This document shows, piece after piece, positions 11,401-21,435 of a DNA stretch of 64,000 nucleotides. The notes below the pieces were generated by a model. The model saw only the letters and a program-made list of their open reading frames with translations. It made no database searches and was not told the origin of the DNA. The translations under genes were made by a program, and so were the position numbers. The first letter of the stretch is position 1. Every line of letters begins with the position of its first letter. Location: assembly GCF_000003815.2 (NCBI RefSeq), contig NC_049996.1:13290118-13354117 (forward strand), read 5' to 3'. This DNA is from Branchiostoma floridae (taxonomy: Eukaryota; Chordata; Leptocardii; Amphioxiformes; Branchiostomatidae).

Positions 11401-12977
11401 CATCTACTATAATGACCGGAGGTCATGATCAGACAGGAAAGGGCCAGTCTCAGACCACCATTCAATCTCTGAACGTTGAAAATCTATCCCATAACGAAGT
11501 GCTAGCTGCCTTAAAGCCAAATCCCATGTATGCAGCTGTAGGATCACCATCACATGACCAAACTTCTACTGTAATGACCGGAGGTCATGATCAGACAGGA
11601 AAGGGCCAGTCTCAGACCACCATTCAATCTCTGAACGTTGAAAATCTATCCCATAACGAAGTGCTAGCTGCCTTAAAGCCAAATCCTATGTATGCAGCTG
11701 TAGGATCACCATCACATGACCAAACTTCTACTGTAATGACCGGAGGTCATGATCAGACAGGAAAGGGCCAGTCTCAGACCACCATTCAATCTCTGAACGT
11801 TGAAAATCTTTCCCATAACGAAGTGCTAGCTGCCTTAAAGCCAAATCCCATGTATGCAGCTGTAGGATCACCATCACATGACCAAACTTCTACTGTAATG
11901 ACCGGAGGTCATGATCAGACAGGAAAGGGCCAGTCTCAGACCACCATTCAATCTCTGAACGTTGAAAATCTATCCCATAACGAAGTGCTAGCTGCCTTAA
12001 AGCCAAATCCCATGTATGCAGCTGTAGGATCACCATCACATGACCAAACTTCTACTGTAATGACCGGAGGTCATGATCAGACAGGAAAGGGCCAGTCTCA
12101 GACCACCATTCAATCTCTGAACGTTGAAAATCTATCCCATAACGAAGTGCTAGCTGCCTTAAAGCCAAATCCCATGTATGCAGCTGTAGGATCACCATCA
12201 CATGACCAAACTTCTACTGTAATGACCGGAGGTCATGATCAGACAGGAAAGGGCCAGTCTCAGACCACCATTCAATCTCTGAACGTTGAAATTCTATCCC
12301 ATAACGAAGTGCTAGCTGCCTTAAAGCCAAATCCTATGTATGCAGCTCTAGCAACACCATCACATGACCAAACATCTACTGTAATGACCGTAGGTCATGA
12401 TCAGACAGGAAAGGGCCAGTCTCAGACCACCATTCAATCTCTGAACGTTGAAAATCTATCCCATAACGAAGTGCTAGCTGCCTTAAAGTCAAATCCCATG
12501 TATGCAGATGCAGGAACACCATCGCATGACCAAACATCTACTGTAATGACCGGAGGTAATGATCAGACAGGGCAGGGCCAGTCTCAGACCACCATTCAAT
12601 CTCTGAACGTTGAAAATCTATCCCATAACGAAGTGCTAGCTGCCTTAAAGCCAAATCCCATGTATGCAGATGCAGGATCACCATCACATGACCAAACATC
12701 TACTGTAATGACCGGAGGTTATGATCAGACAGGGCAGGGCCAGCCTAATCTCATCACTAAGTTCTACCCAAACACCACAGCTACTGTAGTGAGTGGTCGT
12801 GATCACCAGTATGAAGATATGACACAACAAAATAAGACAGGACAGAGCCAGCCTCAGGCTAACACTCAATCTCCGAAAATTGGAAACTTATCACATAACG
12901 AAGTTATAGCTTCGTTAAATCCTAATCCTATGTACGCAGGTGTGGGAACATTACCAAAGGACCAAAACTCTACCTGA
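8481..12977 (+). CDS. LRR transmembrane receptor with multi-NPxY tail (LRR1)
   Basis: This predicted type I membrane receptor of 1498 aa has its whole coding region in one exon. A signal peptide (about residues 1-24) is followed by a cysteine-rich LRRNT, about 13 regular 24-residue LRRs plus a first partial one (about 70-412), and an LRRCT beginning NPWQCDC. A Lys-rich patch (about 492-500), an N-glycosylation-rich stalk (SNDYYNST) and one transmembrane helix (about 597-621, IPAIIGSIWGSIAGIF) come next. The cytoplasmic tail of about 880 aa contains 11 NPMYA (NPxY-type) motifs and six Y-[ED/DD/KD]-[IMV] motifs such as QYEDM. NPxY motifs are known to bind PTB domains and endocytic adaptors. The start is the first ATG after a 5'UTR acceptor that is conserved in LRR2. 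Extracellular recognition with tyrosine-based signalling is inferred; the ligand is unknown. Confidence 0.92.
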   Translation: MDRKLRHLLMFLLIILKVPNLQVAGWWGSSKEADRSCTKSSVHKAGRNCAPPRCDCRYLKLSSINVNLPATITELDLGFNQITMVQKGAFTNLPGLGELWLSNNRINRIQKGVFTNLPCLRELWLSYNKITMLQAGIFVHLPRLQKLNLNNNQITMIQAGIFVNLPLLQTLNLNNNQITMIQAGIFVNLPLLRTLALNNNQITMIQAGIFVNLPLLRTLNLNNNQITMVQKGAFVNLPQLLILLLSNNHITMVQKGAFVNQPQLIILLLSNNQITMVHKGAFTNLPCLLHLVLSYNKITMIQKGTFVNLPLLQNLYLYNNKITMIQKGAFVNLPLLQNLYLYSNQITMLQAGIFVDLPQLQMLFLHDNQITMIQAGTFVNLPQLQKLTLTSNKMSAITTLAFSLLPSNLSIDLNGNPWQCDCRMTPFRLDSTEFPSFKDQIKCAEPANLRGQKLTDVSPEDLVCAEQTIFSTLPVLVMFNNGYKGTTAGSTVKKKKKKRKPTIASPLPSNSFHADTRATSTNNHNCTEAGYTSNDYYNSTTADPKNQRTSNDYYNSTIAGLKGKRGTTGATESPTLQTTLDKQENSGSIISVPSYPIPAIIGSIWGSIAGIFLIGTVILTLWCKRRTKNSPLDPTSGPNTNIDLSNLNKTIQGQSRTITDSNPNTTTTVVTSDHDHQYEDIDRHTNLRQGQSQTITEFNTNTTAAGLMTSAHDHQYDDVDNHHDQTGQGQSLANAQPLKVESLSHNEVLAALKPNPMYAGPEAPSKDQTSTAMVSGHDQTGQGQSQTITESHASTTAAAVDSGHEHRYKDVENYHDQTGQGQSQAINEFLDALNQSYGTGPTASQQNSLYKVVGQYQTIIKSNSNTTAGETNSNNTAGLVTSGLDQYEDMTQPNQTGQGQSQAITESNPNTKVMSSCHDQKYEDMNQHNHLDQGQSQTTIQSLNVENLSHNEVLFALKPNPMYADAGTPSHVQTSTIMTGGHDQTGKGQSQTTIQSLNVENLSHNEVLAALKPNPMYAAVGSPSHDQTSTVMTGGHDQTGKGQSQTTIQSLNVENLSHNEVLAALKPNPMYAAVGSPSHDQTSTVMTGGHDQTGKGQSQTTIQSLNVENLSHNEVLAALKPNPMYAAVGSPSHDQTSTVMTGGHDQTGKGQSQTTIQSLNVENLSHNEVLAALKPNPMYAAVGSPSHDQTSTVMTGGHDQTGKGQSQTTIQSLNVENLSHNEVLAALKPNPMYAAVGSPSHDQTSTVMTGGHDQTGKGQSQTTIQSLNVEILSHNEVLAALKPNPMYAALATPSHDQTSTVMTVGHDQTGKGQSQTTIQSLNVENLSHNEVLAALKSNPMYADAGTPSHDQTSTVMTGGNDQTGQGQSQTTIQSLNVENLSHNEVLAALKPNPMYADAGSPSHDQTSTVMTGGYDQTGQGQPNLITKFYPNTTATVVSGRDHQYEDMTQQNKTGQSQPQANTQSPKIGNLSHNEVIASLNPNPMYAGVGTLPKDQNST
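8730..9660 (+). repeat. 72-bp coding repeats, LRR array of LRR1
   Basis: The LRRs are encoded by 72-bp units that are nearly identical in DNA, most strikingly the consecutive units starting near 8877, 8949, 9021 and 9093 (MIQAGIFVNLPLL type). Variation is concentrated in a few codons on the concave face and flanks. Long open frames on the opposite strand (8821-9324, 9325-9612) and in another forward frame (8849-9316) are by-products of this periodicity. Such homogeneity suggests recent unit duplication or gene conversion. Confidence 0.85.
11282..12740 (+). repeat. 162-bp coding tandem array, NPxY units of LRR1
   Basis: Nine consecutive 162-bp (54-codon) units encode QSLNVENLSHNEV, ALKPNPMYA and PSHDQTSTVM, each with one NPMY. 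The five central units (about 11450-12250) are almost identical at DNA level; outer units diverge (VEILSHNEV, KSNPMYA). Single more diverged NPMYA units lie before (about 10750) and after (about 12935) the array. The unit is a multiple of three, so copy number can change without breaking the frame. Confidence 0.93.
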
Positions 12978-13575
12978 AGTTATAATCAGACAGGAAAGGG
13001 CCAGTCTCAGTTAATCACTGAATCCAGCTGAAGCACCACAGTTGCTGTGGTGAACAGTGGTCATGATCACCAGTATGAGGATATGAACCAACATAATCAG
13101 GTTAGGCAGGACCAGTCTCAGTTAATCACTGAATCCAGCCGAAGCACCACTGACAGTTGCTGTGGTAAACAGTGGTCATGATCACCAGTATGAGGATATG
13201 AACCAACATGATCAGAAAGGACAAGTTCAATTTCGTCATTGAAGCTAGAAAACCATCAAATTGTACGTGTAGGACAGATTGCCTCTGAAAGAAAAATTTC
13301 CTTTACAAAGTCGAAGGTCTGTCTGAGCAACTGTGGTGACCATAAAACATGATCAGACAAACCAGGGCCAGTCTCAGACCATCACCACTGAATCCACCCA
13401 AAACACCACACCTGGTGCAGTGACCAGTGGTTATGACCAGTATGAAGATATTAACCAACAGAATAAGATGGAACATCGCCAGCCTCATGCGATCACTGAA
13501 TCCAACAAAGCATCACAGCTACTGTAATAACCATCGGTCATGATCATCGGTATGAAGATTTGAGCCGTCGGTTGC
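12978..13575 (+). pseudogene. Decayed extension of the LRR1 cytoplasmic tail
   Basis: Beyond the LRR1 stop codon the DNA still resembles the tail-coding repeats: GGCCAGTCTCAG, CATGATCACCAGTATGA and 'AACCAACA' blocks recur at about 12990-13210 and 13340-13560, but with stops and frame changes. A 64-codon open frame (13333-13527) still reads DQTNQGQSQTI and DQYEDI in a different frame from LRR1. The ancestral tail was probably longer; this is now 3'UTR or intergenic. Confidence 0.75.
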
Positions 13576-14296
13576 ACCTGGACTTTTTAAAAAGAAACAC
13601 CAAATTGTGGATGACGAATTTTATTCATGAATATTTGCGAACAACTTCAGCTGCTTGAAGTAGAGGCCAGATGTGGCTATTGTGTTAAGTATAAATTCTC
13701 CTTTTGTCTGCACTGGCGACTTTCACCAAATCAGAAAAAAAACAGCAGAATGGCTTCACCATTAAAAGCGTTGCAATATAGTTTTGCCTTAACCCCCAGG
13801 AAACACTGCAGGACAGTCTGATGTTTAATCTTATTACCATAGAAAATCCCTGCATATAGTATGTGGTTGGGGCACCTTCACGCTTCCCAGACTAGTGTAG
13901 TCTCTTGGACCGGGACCATGAAAACATGATAGGTCAATGTGAAAGGCAGATGTCTTTTCTTAGGCCTTTGGGACAACCGTAGTATTCAATAAAGCTACAA
14001 TTCATTGGACACCTCCTATAACACTAGGTTCACATATAAATGTTTTTTCGGATGTTGGAAGTCTTGATGGAGTTTGTAACGGTGATCATGCTGAGCAAGC
14101 ATTTCAAAAGTCTTTTGGGGGAAGTAATGGTATTTAAACACCAGGAAACATTAACAGTATGCTTCTCATGGCCACGCTGTATGCGACAGTGCTGGCCTTT
14201 TCAATATATCAAACACACTTCAAAGTCAGGGGCTTAAAGCTGTGTGATTTATTTGAAACACTCAAATTATATTCATATCTTTTATATGTATTATTA
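13576..14296. other. LRR1 3' flank with candidate polyadenylation signal
   Basis: AATAAA lies at 13988-13993, about 1.0 kb after the LRR1 stop. The segment near 13690-13730 (CTCCTTTTGTCTGCACTGG) resembles the LRR2 3' flank near 31865, supporting shared 3'UTR ancestry. No independent gene is recognised. Confidence 0.45.
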
Positions 14297-15115
14297 GGCC
14301 ATGTTGATTTGATTATATGGATGACATCCTCTGGGAACTCCAGAACTGATGCGAGCGAGCGAATAAAAAAAAGTTTGGCCAAGAAAAAAAGTTCACTTCA
14401 GCATAAAATCTAAGTGGTCAGGAAGGTTGAACATAGGACTAAAAACACATAATATGATATACCAACAGTTAGGTGTAGGGACCAGTATATCGTACAGGTG
14501 CAAAACGTTTTTTTCTTCTTCTTGGACCGATCCGAAAAAAAGACCTGAAAAAAATCAGTGGAACCGGTTTCGCCAACCGGGCTAAGAAGACCACAAGAGC
14601 GAAGTCGAGTAGAGTTTAAATTTATAGTCATTTGCACCAAGTTTCTACAGTCAAAGGTACAGAAACTTGATTACTTAGGGATGACATTTTAAAGCGCCAG
14701 TGGGAGTCAGATAATCCGCCAAACAGATTCCTTTGTAGCAAAATTGACCAATTATCATTGTTTTGAGTATAACAAATTCTTAAGTTTCCACAGACAATCA
14801 GGTTCAGATCCGGATCTGGAAATGATCCTCTGGACCTGAACGGAACCTGTACCTACATTTTCTGTACTGGTACCTACCCCTACCAACAATAGATTTTTTT
14901 TCAAATCTTATTCTTTGACTTTAGATTTATTTTGGCATTCTATGGCATTAGTTATCTGTTTTCTGATACTTTTTTCCAATCTACGGCATATATGTGCTCA
15001 TTTTACAGCTGCTTTGCACAATTTACTGTGTGGTCAAAAACTTTTTTTTTTTTGGAAATGACCGAAAATTGGTGCGAGCGCGGATGTCATCCATATAATC
15101 AAATCAACATGGCCT
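14297..15115. mobile_element. DNA element with inverted ends, host of a nested hAT MITE
   Basis: The left end GGCCATGTTGATTTGATTAT and its complement at 15096-15115 form inverted repeats, with 'GATGACATC' blocks just inside. The 413-bp hAT-like MITE at 14470-14882 lies inside it. A partial copy of the same end occurs at 54146-54188 in an intron of the oxidase gene. No transposase frame is visible. Confidence 0.6.
14470..14882. mobile_element. hAT-like MITE (413 bp), nested
   Basis: The element starts TAGGTGTAGGGACC and ends GGTACCTACCCCTA. It is flanked by CCAACAGT (14462-14469) and CCAACAAT (14883-14890), an 8-bp target duplication with one mismatch. It shares the 'GATCCGGATC' / 'GGACCTGAAC' interior and the end sequence with the elements at 47687-48111 and 48362-48475. 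Confidence 0.75.
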
Positions 15116-15490
15116 TATTCCTAATCGCTGACCCTGATGGCGGTCCTTCCAAAATAGCTCAATCATACTACGGAGTGAAAGTCCTTAAGTTGTTTTCCTG
15201 CCTTTTACATGTATTAAATTGTTTACAACGTATTTGATTTCCTACTAGGTTTAATAAGGGACACTGCTATTCGGGCAGGCAGGTAGTACTGATATTTTTA
15301 GGGGATGTACCGTAAAGGTTTTAAATGGATTACAGTAACAATTCAGTAGCATTTCAGTAGTGTACAGGACCGTAGGTTTGCTGAGGACCATACCTGTGTA
15401 GGTGAGATGGATTTATAGACCACTGTTAGTTTCTACACGGAACCAACAAGATTCTAGGATGCCGTTTTTTCAGTTACAGTGCCTGGTCTG
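15116..15490. other. Gene-free flank of the minisatellite
   Basis: No coding region is recognised. The 'CCTACTAGGTT' and 'AGTACTGATAT' phrases also occur near 34672-34705 in copy 2, in line with the duplication. Confidence 0.4.
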
Positions 15491-16735
15491 ATATGGTTGA
15501 GGATCAAGTCTTTGAGACCACAGCAACAGAACCCTTCAAGATTTTAGCAAAAGAACCCTTAACGATCATAGAAACAGAAGTATCTAGGATCATAGCAACA
15601 GAACTCCTTAGGATCATAGCAACATACTTCTTTAGGGTCATAGCAACAAACTCCTTAAGGATCATAGCAAAAAAGTTTTTAGGATCACAGCAAAAAAAGT
15701 TTTAGGATCATAGCAACAGNNNNNNNNNNNNNNNNNNNNNNNNNNNNNNNNNNNNNNNNNNNNNNNNNNNNNNNNNNNNNNNNNNNNNNNNNNNNNNNNN
15801 NNNNNNNNNNNNNNNNNNNNNNNNNNNNNNNNNNNNNNNNNNNNNNNNNNNNNNNNNNNNNNNNNNNNNNNNNNNNNNNNNNNNNNNNNNNNNNNNNNNN
15901 NNNNNNNNNNNNNNNNNNNNNNNNNNNNNNNNNNNNNNNNNNNNNNNNNNNNNNNNNNNNNNNNNNNNNNNNNNNNNNNNNNNNNNNNNNNNNNNNNNNN
16001 NNNNNNNNNNNNNNNNNNNNNNNNNNNNNNNNNNNNNNNNNNNNNNNNNNNNNNNNNNNNNNNNNNNNNNNNNNNNNNNNNNNNNNNNNNNNNNNNNNNN
16101 NNNNNNNNNNNNNNNNNNNNNNNNNNNNNNNNNNNNNNNNNNNNNNNNNNNNNNNNNNNNNNNNNNNNNNNNNNNNNNNNNNNNNNNNNNNNNNNNNNNN
16201 NNNNNNNNNNNNNNNNNNNNNNNNNNNNNNNNNNNNNNNNNNNNNNNNNNNNNNNNNNNNNNNNNNNNNNNNNNNNNNNNNNNNNNNNNNNNNNNNNNNN
16301 NNNNNNNNNNNNNNNNNNNNNNNNNNNNNNNNNNNNNNNNNNNNNNNNNNNNNNNNNNNNNNNNNNNNNNNNATCATAGCAATAGAACTCTCTAGAATCA
16401 TAGCAACAGAAATGTTTAGGAACTTTGCACGAGAAATCTATAGGATCATAGGAACAGAATAGAAATCTATAGAATTATAGCAACAGAAATCTATAGGATT
16501 ATAGCAATAAAACCCTTTAGGACCATAGCTGCAAAAGAACTCTTTAGAATCATAGAAACAAAGCCTTTTGCGACTATAGCAACAGAACCCTTAGGATCAT
16601 AGCAACAGACGTCTTTACAATCATAGCAACATACGTCTTTACAATCATAGCAACAGACGTCTTTACAATCATAGCAACAGACGTCTTTACAATCATAGCA
16701 ACAGACGTCTTTACAATCATAGCAACAGAAGTCTT
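15491..16735. repeat. Minisatellite 'GGATCATAGCAACAGAA' with assembly gap
   Basis: A degenerate tandem repeat of roughly 20-24 bp, core 'GGATCATAGCAACAGAA', is interrupted by an N run at 15720-16372 (653 bp). At 16605-16730 it becomes a regular 24-bp unit (GTCTTTACAATCATAGCAAC). The same minisatellite lies downstream of LRR2 (32850-34160), also with a gap. Open frames crossing the Ns are artefacts. Confidence 0.9.
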
Positions 16736-16846
16736 GAAGCTTCTAGGTTCATCTTATGGAGGACAAAGACAGAACAAATGGAGTAAGTGTCTAGGTGTAC
16801 GGATTGTGAAAACTACAGGACAAGACACCAAGAGCGTTTGAAAGCG

Positions 16847-17247
16847 GCACAGAATGTACGGCTATAGGCCCAGTCCTTCCATACAATGGACTCTTAGCAC
16901 AGAATGTATAACTATAGGCCCAGTCCTCACATACTAAGGACTGTCAGCACAGAATGTACGGCTATAGGCCCAGTCCTCAAATACAATGGACTCTTAGCAC
17001 AGAATGTATAACTATAGGCCCAGTCTTCACATACTAAAGACTGTCAGCACAGAATGTACGGCTATAGGCCCAGTCCTTCCATACAATGGACTCTTAGCAC
17101 AGAATGTATAACTATAGGCCCAGTCCTCACATACTAAGGACTGTCAGCACAGAATGTACGGCTATATGCCCAGTCCCAACATACCATGGACTGTCAGCAC
17201 AGAATGTACGGCTATAGGCCCAGTCCTCACATACCATGGACGGTCAA
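16847..17247. repeat. 50-bp tandem repeat, 8 copies, two alternating variants
   Basis: Eight copies start at 16847 and every 50 bp to 17197. Each contains GCACAGAATGTA, ATAGGCCCAGTCC and a complementary GGACT, so each unit can form a short AGTCC/GGACT hairpin. Variant A (TACGGCTATAGG) and variant B (TATAACTATAGG) alternate A-B-A-B-A-B-A-A. Copy 2 of the segmental duplication keeps only about one unit (34250-34275). Confidence 0.92.
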
Positions 17248-17250
17248 AAG

Positions 17251-19354
17251 AATTGAGTAGACTGAAGTAACAGTCTGTTTTCCTTCATGTCTTATTATTT
17301 TTTAAGTTCAGAACGTGTGTGCTGTATTACTAAGAGTATCTACATGTGTTAAGGTATACTTATTCACTTGGATCGTAGGAATACTAGTGACAACTTTGGG
17401 CACACCACACACAAATATGTTTGAGTTTTACAAATTGATATTTAACAGGAACAAGGTATCAATCCAAATAGATCGTTCTTCTTGGTTTGTTATCGTTTCC
17501 TCCCAATTCATGCATGAAGAGAAATCAGTTAAAATCTGGATCAAAAAGTAACTCTAGCAAGATGTAACTCTATATAACAATAATGTGATATAGGAAGGTT
17601 GAACAACGGATTTACATTTTTTTTTCTTTCACATTTTTATAAAGATATCAGTTACGTCTACGTAACATTTCCTACCCGGGGTACAATTTCTGCCAATAAA
17701 TATGCAAAAACATTCTGTTAAGCTATTTTGGTACGTTTTGTGTTCCTTTTGTCCTCTGTACCGCGCTTGTCGCTCCCCCAAGCCGTCCCGCCAGGCCCCT
17801 TTGTGGAAATGTGACGTTAGCCCTATGTAGTATACACATGTAACCTTACTACGCTTCTTGGAGTCCTTGAAATAGAATAAAAGAACTAATTATAAGAGAA
17901 AAATAATGTATCAGTCCACGTCAAGATCAGAACACGAACAAATGCCCTCCACACCACGTCCAGCTCCTGTACTAACGTTAGAGAAAGTGGCACAACCCCA
18001 ACTCATGATGTTTCACGTAAGACGTCTCTGGTTCTTGTCGGGCAGTAGCAGGATTCTTAACCACATTACCTATGAGGCTGAAACAGACGACAACCTCACA
18101 AGATACCGGTTGTAATGTTTTTTGTTTTGTTTACAAATAAGCTTGTGGACAATTGGAAAACCGCACCCACTAAGAACAAATGGCTGCCCAGTTTTTCGAC
18201 ACCTTGGAGATAAAGGAGAAACTGCACCAAATGGGAGTGTATGGCCGACCAACCTTTTGTCAGTTTTAATCCCACAGAAAGAAAACACAACATATGTAAG
18301 ACAGCCCAACGTTGCATAGATCACAATTGGATACTACTATTACTTTGTACACAGAACCATGATATGATAACAATATGATATGGCATTTTACAGCATGTCT
18401 ATAAGTAGAGTCATGAACAGGCAAACCCATGAAAGCACAAGCTATTGAAAAATGTGTTCATTTGTGTCAGTGATAGAAAATCAGAATAACTATGCCTTGC
18501 ATTCTCACATTCACACTGCGCCAAGAGACTTTAAAGGGTATTAAAATATGCTAGGCTGTTCCTGGGATAAGTAATTACAATAACAAAAAATCCGGAGGAA
18601 AATATGACCAGGTTATTTTGCAGGGATACGAAAGTATAATAACTTTAAAGTGGTTCAAAATGTTTTGCAAAGTTGTAAACAAAAAAACGGACCAAACTCA
18701 GCGGAAAGCCGAACAACCCTTCAGCCTCTCTTCTCCCCAATCAGGAAAACGGCAGATCAACAAGGATACAGCCGAGAAACATTCTACCTACTGGGACGGA
18801 AGGTAATTCTTTCGCTTTTCAGTAACTTTCGTTTTAGTATTTCAAAAGGTTGAACTACCTGAAAAGCGTCATTATTCGGATGTAATACCTTCAATTTGTT
18901 TTCCATGGTGATAGCACATTGCCACATCGGCTCGAAAAACAAAGACTGTGACATGTGTGTCACTGTTGTCAACAACATGATTTGTGGAAAAGTGTGGAAT
19001 ACACGTAAGGTAGTGGAATACGACGTGTACGAAGGGACAGGTACATTTACTGCTAGAATAACAGAACTGGAACTGTTTAATCATGCATTTGATAGACAAT
19101 ATATTAGTTTGTATGCCATGTTCATTTCAATTTCAGAACAAATTTGCTTTGGAACTTATGACAGTTCAAAGACAGCACAAAATGACATATCATCAAAAGC
19201 ATGAAAATTGACCCACTTTAGCGGACAATTGTGTAGCAACAAAACAAAACCCCAAAACTTTGCTATCATTTATCTGATAGCTCTATTGTGGGTCATTATT
19301 TGTAATGAATTGCAAGCGACAATATTTTATACTTATGGACTTTCAGTGCTTTAG
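17251..19354. other. About 2.1 kb without a recognised gene
   Basis: Short open frames exist (17315-17551, 17906-18115, 18122-18319, 18650-18853, 18896-19204) but none has a domain I recognise or consistent splice sites. Blocks near 17455-17530 weakly resemble 22284-22390 and 35220-35300, so part is likely the junction between duplicated units. A small unrecognised exon around 17990-18330 cannot be excluded. Confidence 0.4.
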
Positions 19355-19653
19355 CCCAGACTGAGAGGGGGGCTAAAAAGCCTGCGCCATCTTTGACGTC
19401 GAATAGCTCCCAAACGGCTTGTGCTAGAACAGCCAAACTTGGTGACCTTTCCTAATATATTGTTGGCCCAAATACAGTAAGTTTATGATTTTTAGTGTTG
19501 CCATGGTAACGATTTTCTGAAAGGTTTCATTTACAAAAACCACTAATTTTGGTTTAAACAACGGGATTTTAAGATTTTCTTGCCCCTCCAAGCTCCGCCA
19601 CCCCCTAACTCCCTCACGTCAGGGAGTGCCCCCAAAGCCCAATCTGGATAGGG
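19355..19653. mobile_element. Short TTAA-family MITE (299 bp)
   Basis: It begins CCCAGACTGAGAGGGG after TTAG and ends CAATCTGGATAGGG before TTAA (19654-19657). The interior keeps GCCTGCGCCATCTTTGACGT and a 'GTTGCCATGG' block shared with the 1726-3581 element, so it is an internally deleted relative. Confidence 0.65.
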
Positions 19654-19735
19654 TTAACGTTTGGCAAAATTTCATATTTTTTACAACCTGAAAACAGTGT
19701 ATTGTATTCAGGCTACCTAAGACCTTATAGTTTAA

Positions 19736-21435
19736 CCCTACTCAGACCGCAGGTTGACGCCATAGTGCTCGATTTCAGCAAGGCTTTTGATACGGTTCCC
19801 CACAATCGCCTTCTGAGTAAGCTCCAGCACTACGGCATCTCTGTTAATCTCTTCTTCTGGCTTCAAGCCTTTCCTACACAAAGAACCCAGGCAGTCGTCC
19901 TTGATGGGGAGTCCTCAAAACCCACAAAGGTTTTGTCAGGAGTGCCCCAAGGAACGGTTTTTCTTGTTTCTCCTCTATATAAATGATTTACCTAATATTG
20001 TTAGATCTAATGTGCGCTTGTTTGCGGACTATTGTCTGCTTTGTCGTATTATTGATAAACCCAGTGATGTAAAGGCTTACAAACTGACCTTGACGCACTG
20101 ACACATTGGCAAAACCAATGGCAAATGTCCTTTAATCCATCGAAGTGCCACACTCTTCATATATCCCACAAACGTAGGCCAATTATTTCACAATATTTCC
20201 TTTGCTCCGAAAACCTCACAAGTGTTAAAACCCACCCATACCTTGGTGTGCAACTATCTCATGACATGAAATGGGACACACATATAAATACGCAACTGGT
20301 AAAGCGAATCGGATACTGGCGGTCATACGTCGCAACCTACAGCACTGTCCTCCACGGGTCAAATCAACATGCTATAAGGCGTTGGTGCGCCCACACTTGG
20401 ATTACAGTGCAACAGTGTGGGACCCCCATACTATCAGTGGGGCCCAGGCACTAGAAAGAGTGCAACGTAGAGCTGTGAGGGTGACCGTCAACGATTATCG
20501 CAGCACCAGTAGTGTATCAGAAATGCTCAAGAGCCTGATGTAGTGGCCACTCCTCGCTGACAGAAGGAGAGATGCACGTCTAATCACTTTTTACAAAATT
20601 GTGAATGGTATCATTAACATACCTTTAACCCAGTATCTTAAACCAGCCCAACGCAGAACCAGAGGAAGTCACATCTTCAAATATCAGTTAATCACAGCTA
20701 GGAGAGACTGCTTCAAATTTTCTTTTTTCCCTCGCACGGTTGTCGAGTGGAACAGGCTGCCGGGACACAGTGCCAGGCCCCGTCAGTCGAGGCCTTTAGG
20801 CCGGTTTGGCTGCCTTGCCCTAATCCGCAAGCCCCCCCCCCCCCCCCCCCTCAGCGAAATCCCAGTGGGGTTTTTCGAGGGTAACGAAAACCAAGGGTTG
20901 GGGTGTGTGGAAAGGGGGGTCAACAATAACTAGCCTATTATCCCATACAATTTATAACTACCTGGTATTTTTTCATCAAAAAACATCTAAATCAATGTAT
21001 TTAGTCTATTTCCATTGCCTTTTGTGATTATTCGTTGCAAAAAATATTCATGAAAATTCAAGGTGGTAGATATAATATGGCGGAGCCCAACAGGTATCTT
21101 ATATGTGCATGACGTCATTTTATGACGTCATTTTGATGTCATTAATGTTCCTATTGACAACACAAGTCGTAACAAACATTATCATTTTGTTATCTGCACT
21201 CGCTGTCACATTTTTGGGGCGAAACTTGAAGTTTTATGAGAATACTCTTTTTTTCATGGGTCTGGCCAATGCAATCAAATTTTTGACGTCATAATTACGT
21301 CATATTACTTTATCATAACGTCAAACGTCTTATACTTGTTAGATATTATGTCTATATTATTTCCTTAAAAATTGGTGGCCATACGACATGTCGTTAAAGA
21401 GTTATAGGACTTAGAAGTGGACGGCCTCAAAAGCC
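19736..21435. mobile_element. TTAA-family element carrying a retrotransposon insert
   Basis: The left end TTAA-CCCTACTCAGACC is at 19732-19748. The right part (20935-21435) matches the interior of the 1726-3581 element (AACTACCTGGTATTTTTTCA, 'ATGACGTCATTTTATGACG'). Between them lies a fragment of a non-LTR retrotransposon. The right terminus is missing or too diverged to call. Confidence 0.55.
19754..20790 (+). pseudogene. Non-LTR retrotransposon reverse transcriptase fragment (CR1/L2/Jockey-like)
   Basis: Conceptual translation across several frames gives the C-terminal half of a reverse transcriptase: DFSKAFDTVPHNRLL, SGVPQGT, a damaged FADY in place of the catalytic F/Y-A-D-D, then SFNPSKC, YLGVQLSHDMKWDTHI and LVRPHLDYSATVWDP. 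The copy is 5'-truncated with frameshifts near 19980 and 20330-20400 and stops near 20100 and 20540. The lost second aspartate and the frameshifts show that it is dead. The clade is from general motif resemblance only. Confidence 0.85.

Larger units (their letters stand above)
655..17250. repeat. Tandem segmental duplication, copy 1 (LRR1)
   Basis: Blocks in the same order and orientation recur in copy 2: the 'GTACAGCATG..GGAACAGTGTATCA' block (661 and 22271), two putative promoter/first-exon units (ending 1100/3914 and 22740/25666), the sequence directly upstream of the receptor (8090-8480 and 29229-29517), the receptor gene (8481 and 29518), the 'GGATCATAGCAACAGAA' minisatellite, and a 'TAGGCCCAGTCC' block (16840-17250 and 34250). 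Offsets are about 21.0-21.7 kb before the genes. Differences are largely transposon insertions, a block of about 1.85 kb (about 6240-8090) missing from copy 2, and tandem-repeat length changes. The limits are approximate. Confidence 0.8.

Noticed and set aside
15685-16401. 238-codon open frame made mostly of X residues, and similar ones at 33057-33423
   Set aside because: They span runs of N; they are artefacts of the assembly gaps.
16847-17247. Possible CRISPR array (regular 50-bp repeats)
   Set aside because: There are no unique spacers between conserved repeats, no cas genes, and the context is a eukaryotic genome; it is a tandem repeat.
17906-18324. Small open frames on both strands as a possible gene
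   Set aside because: No domain, no consistent splice pattern and no matching copy elsewhere in the window; left as unrecognised.
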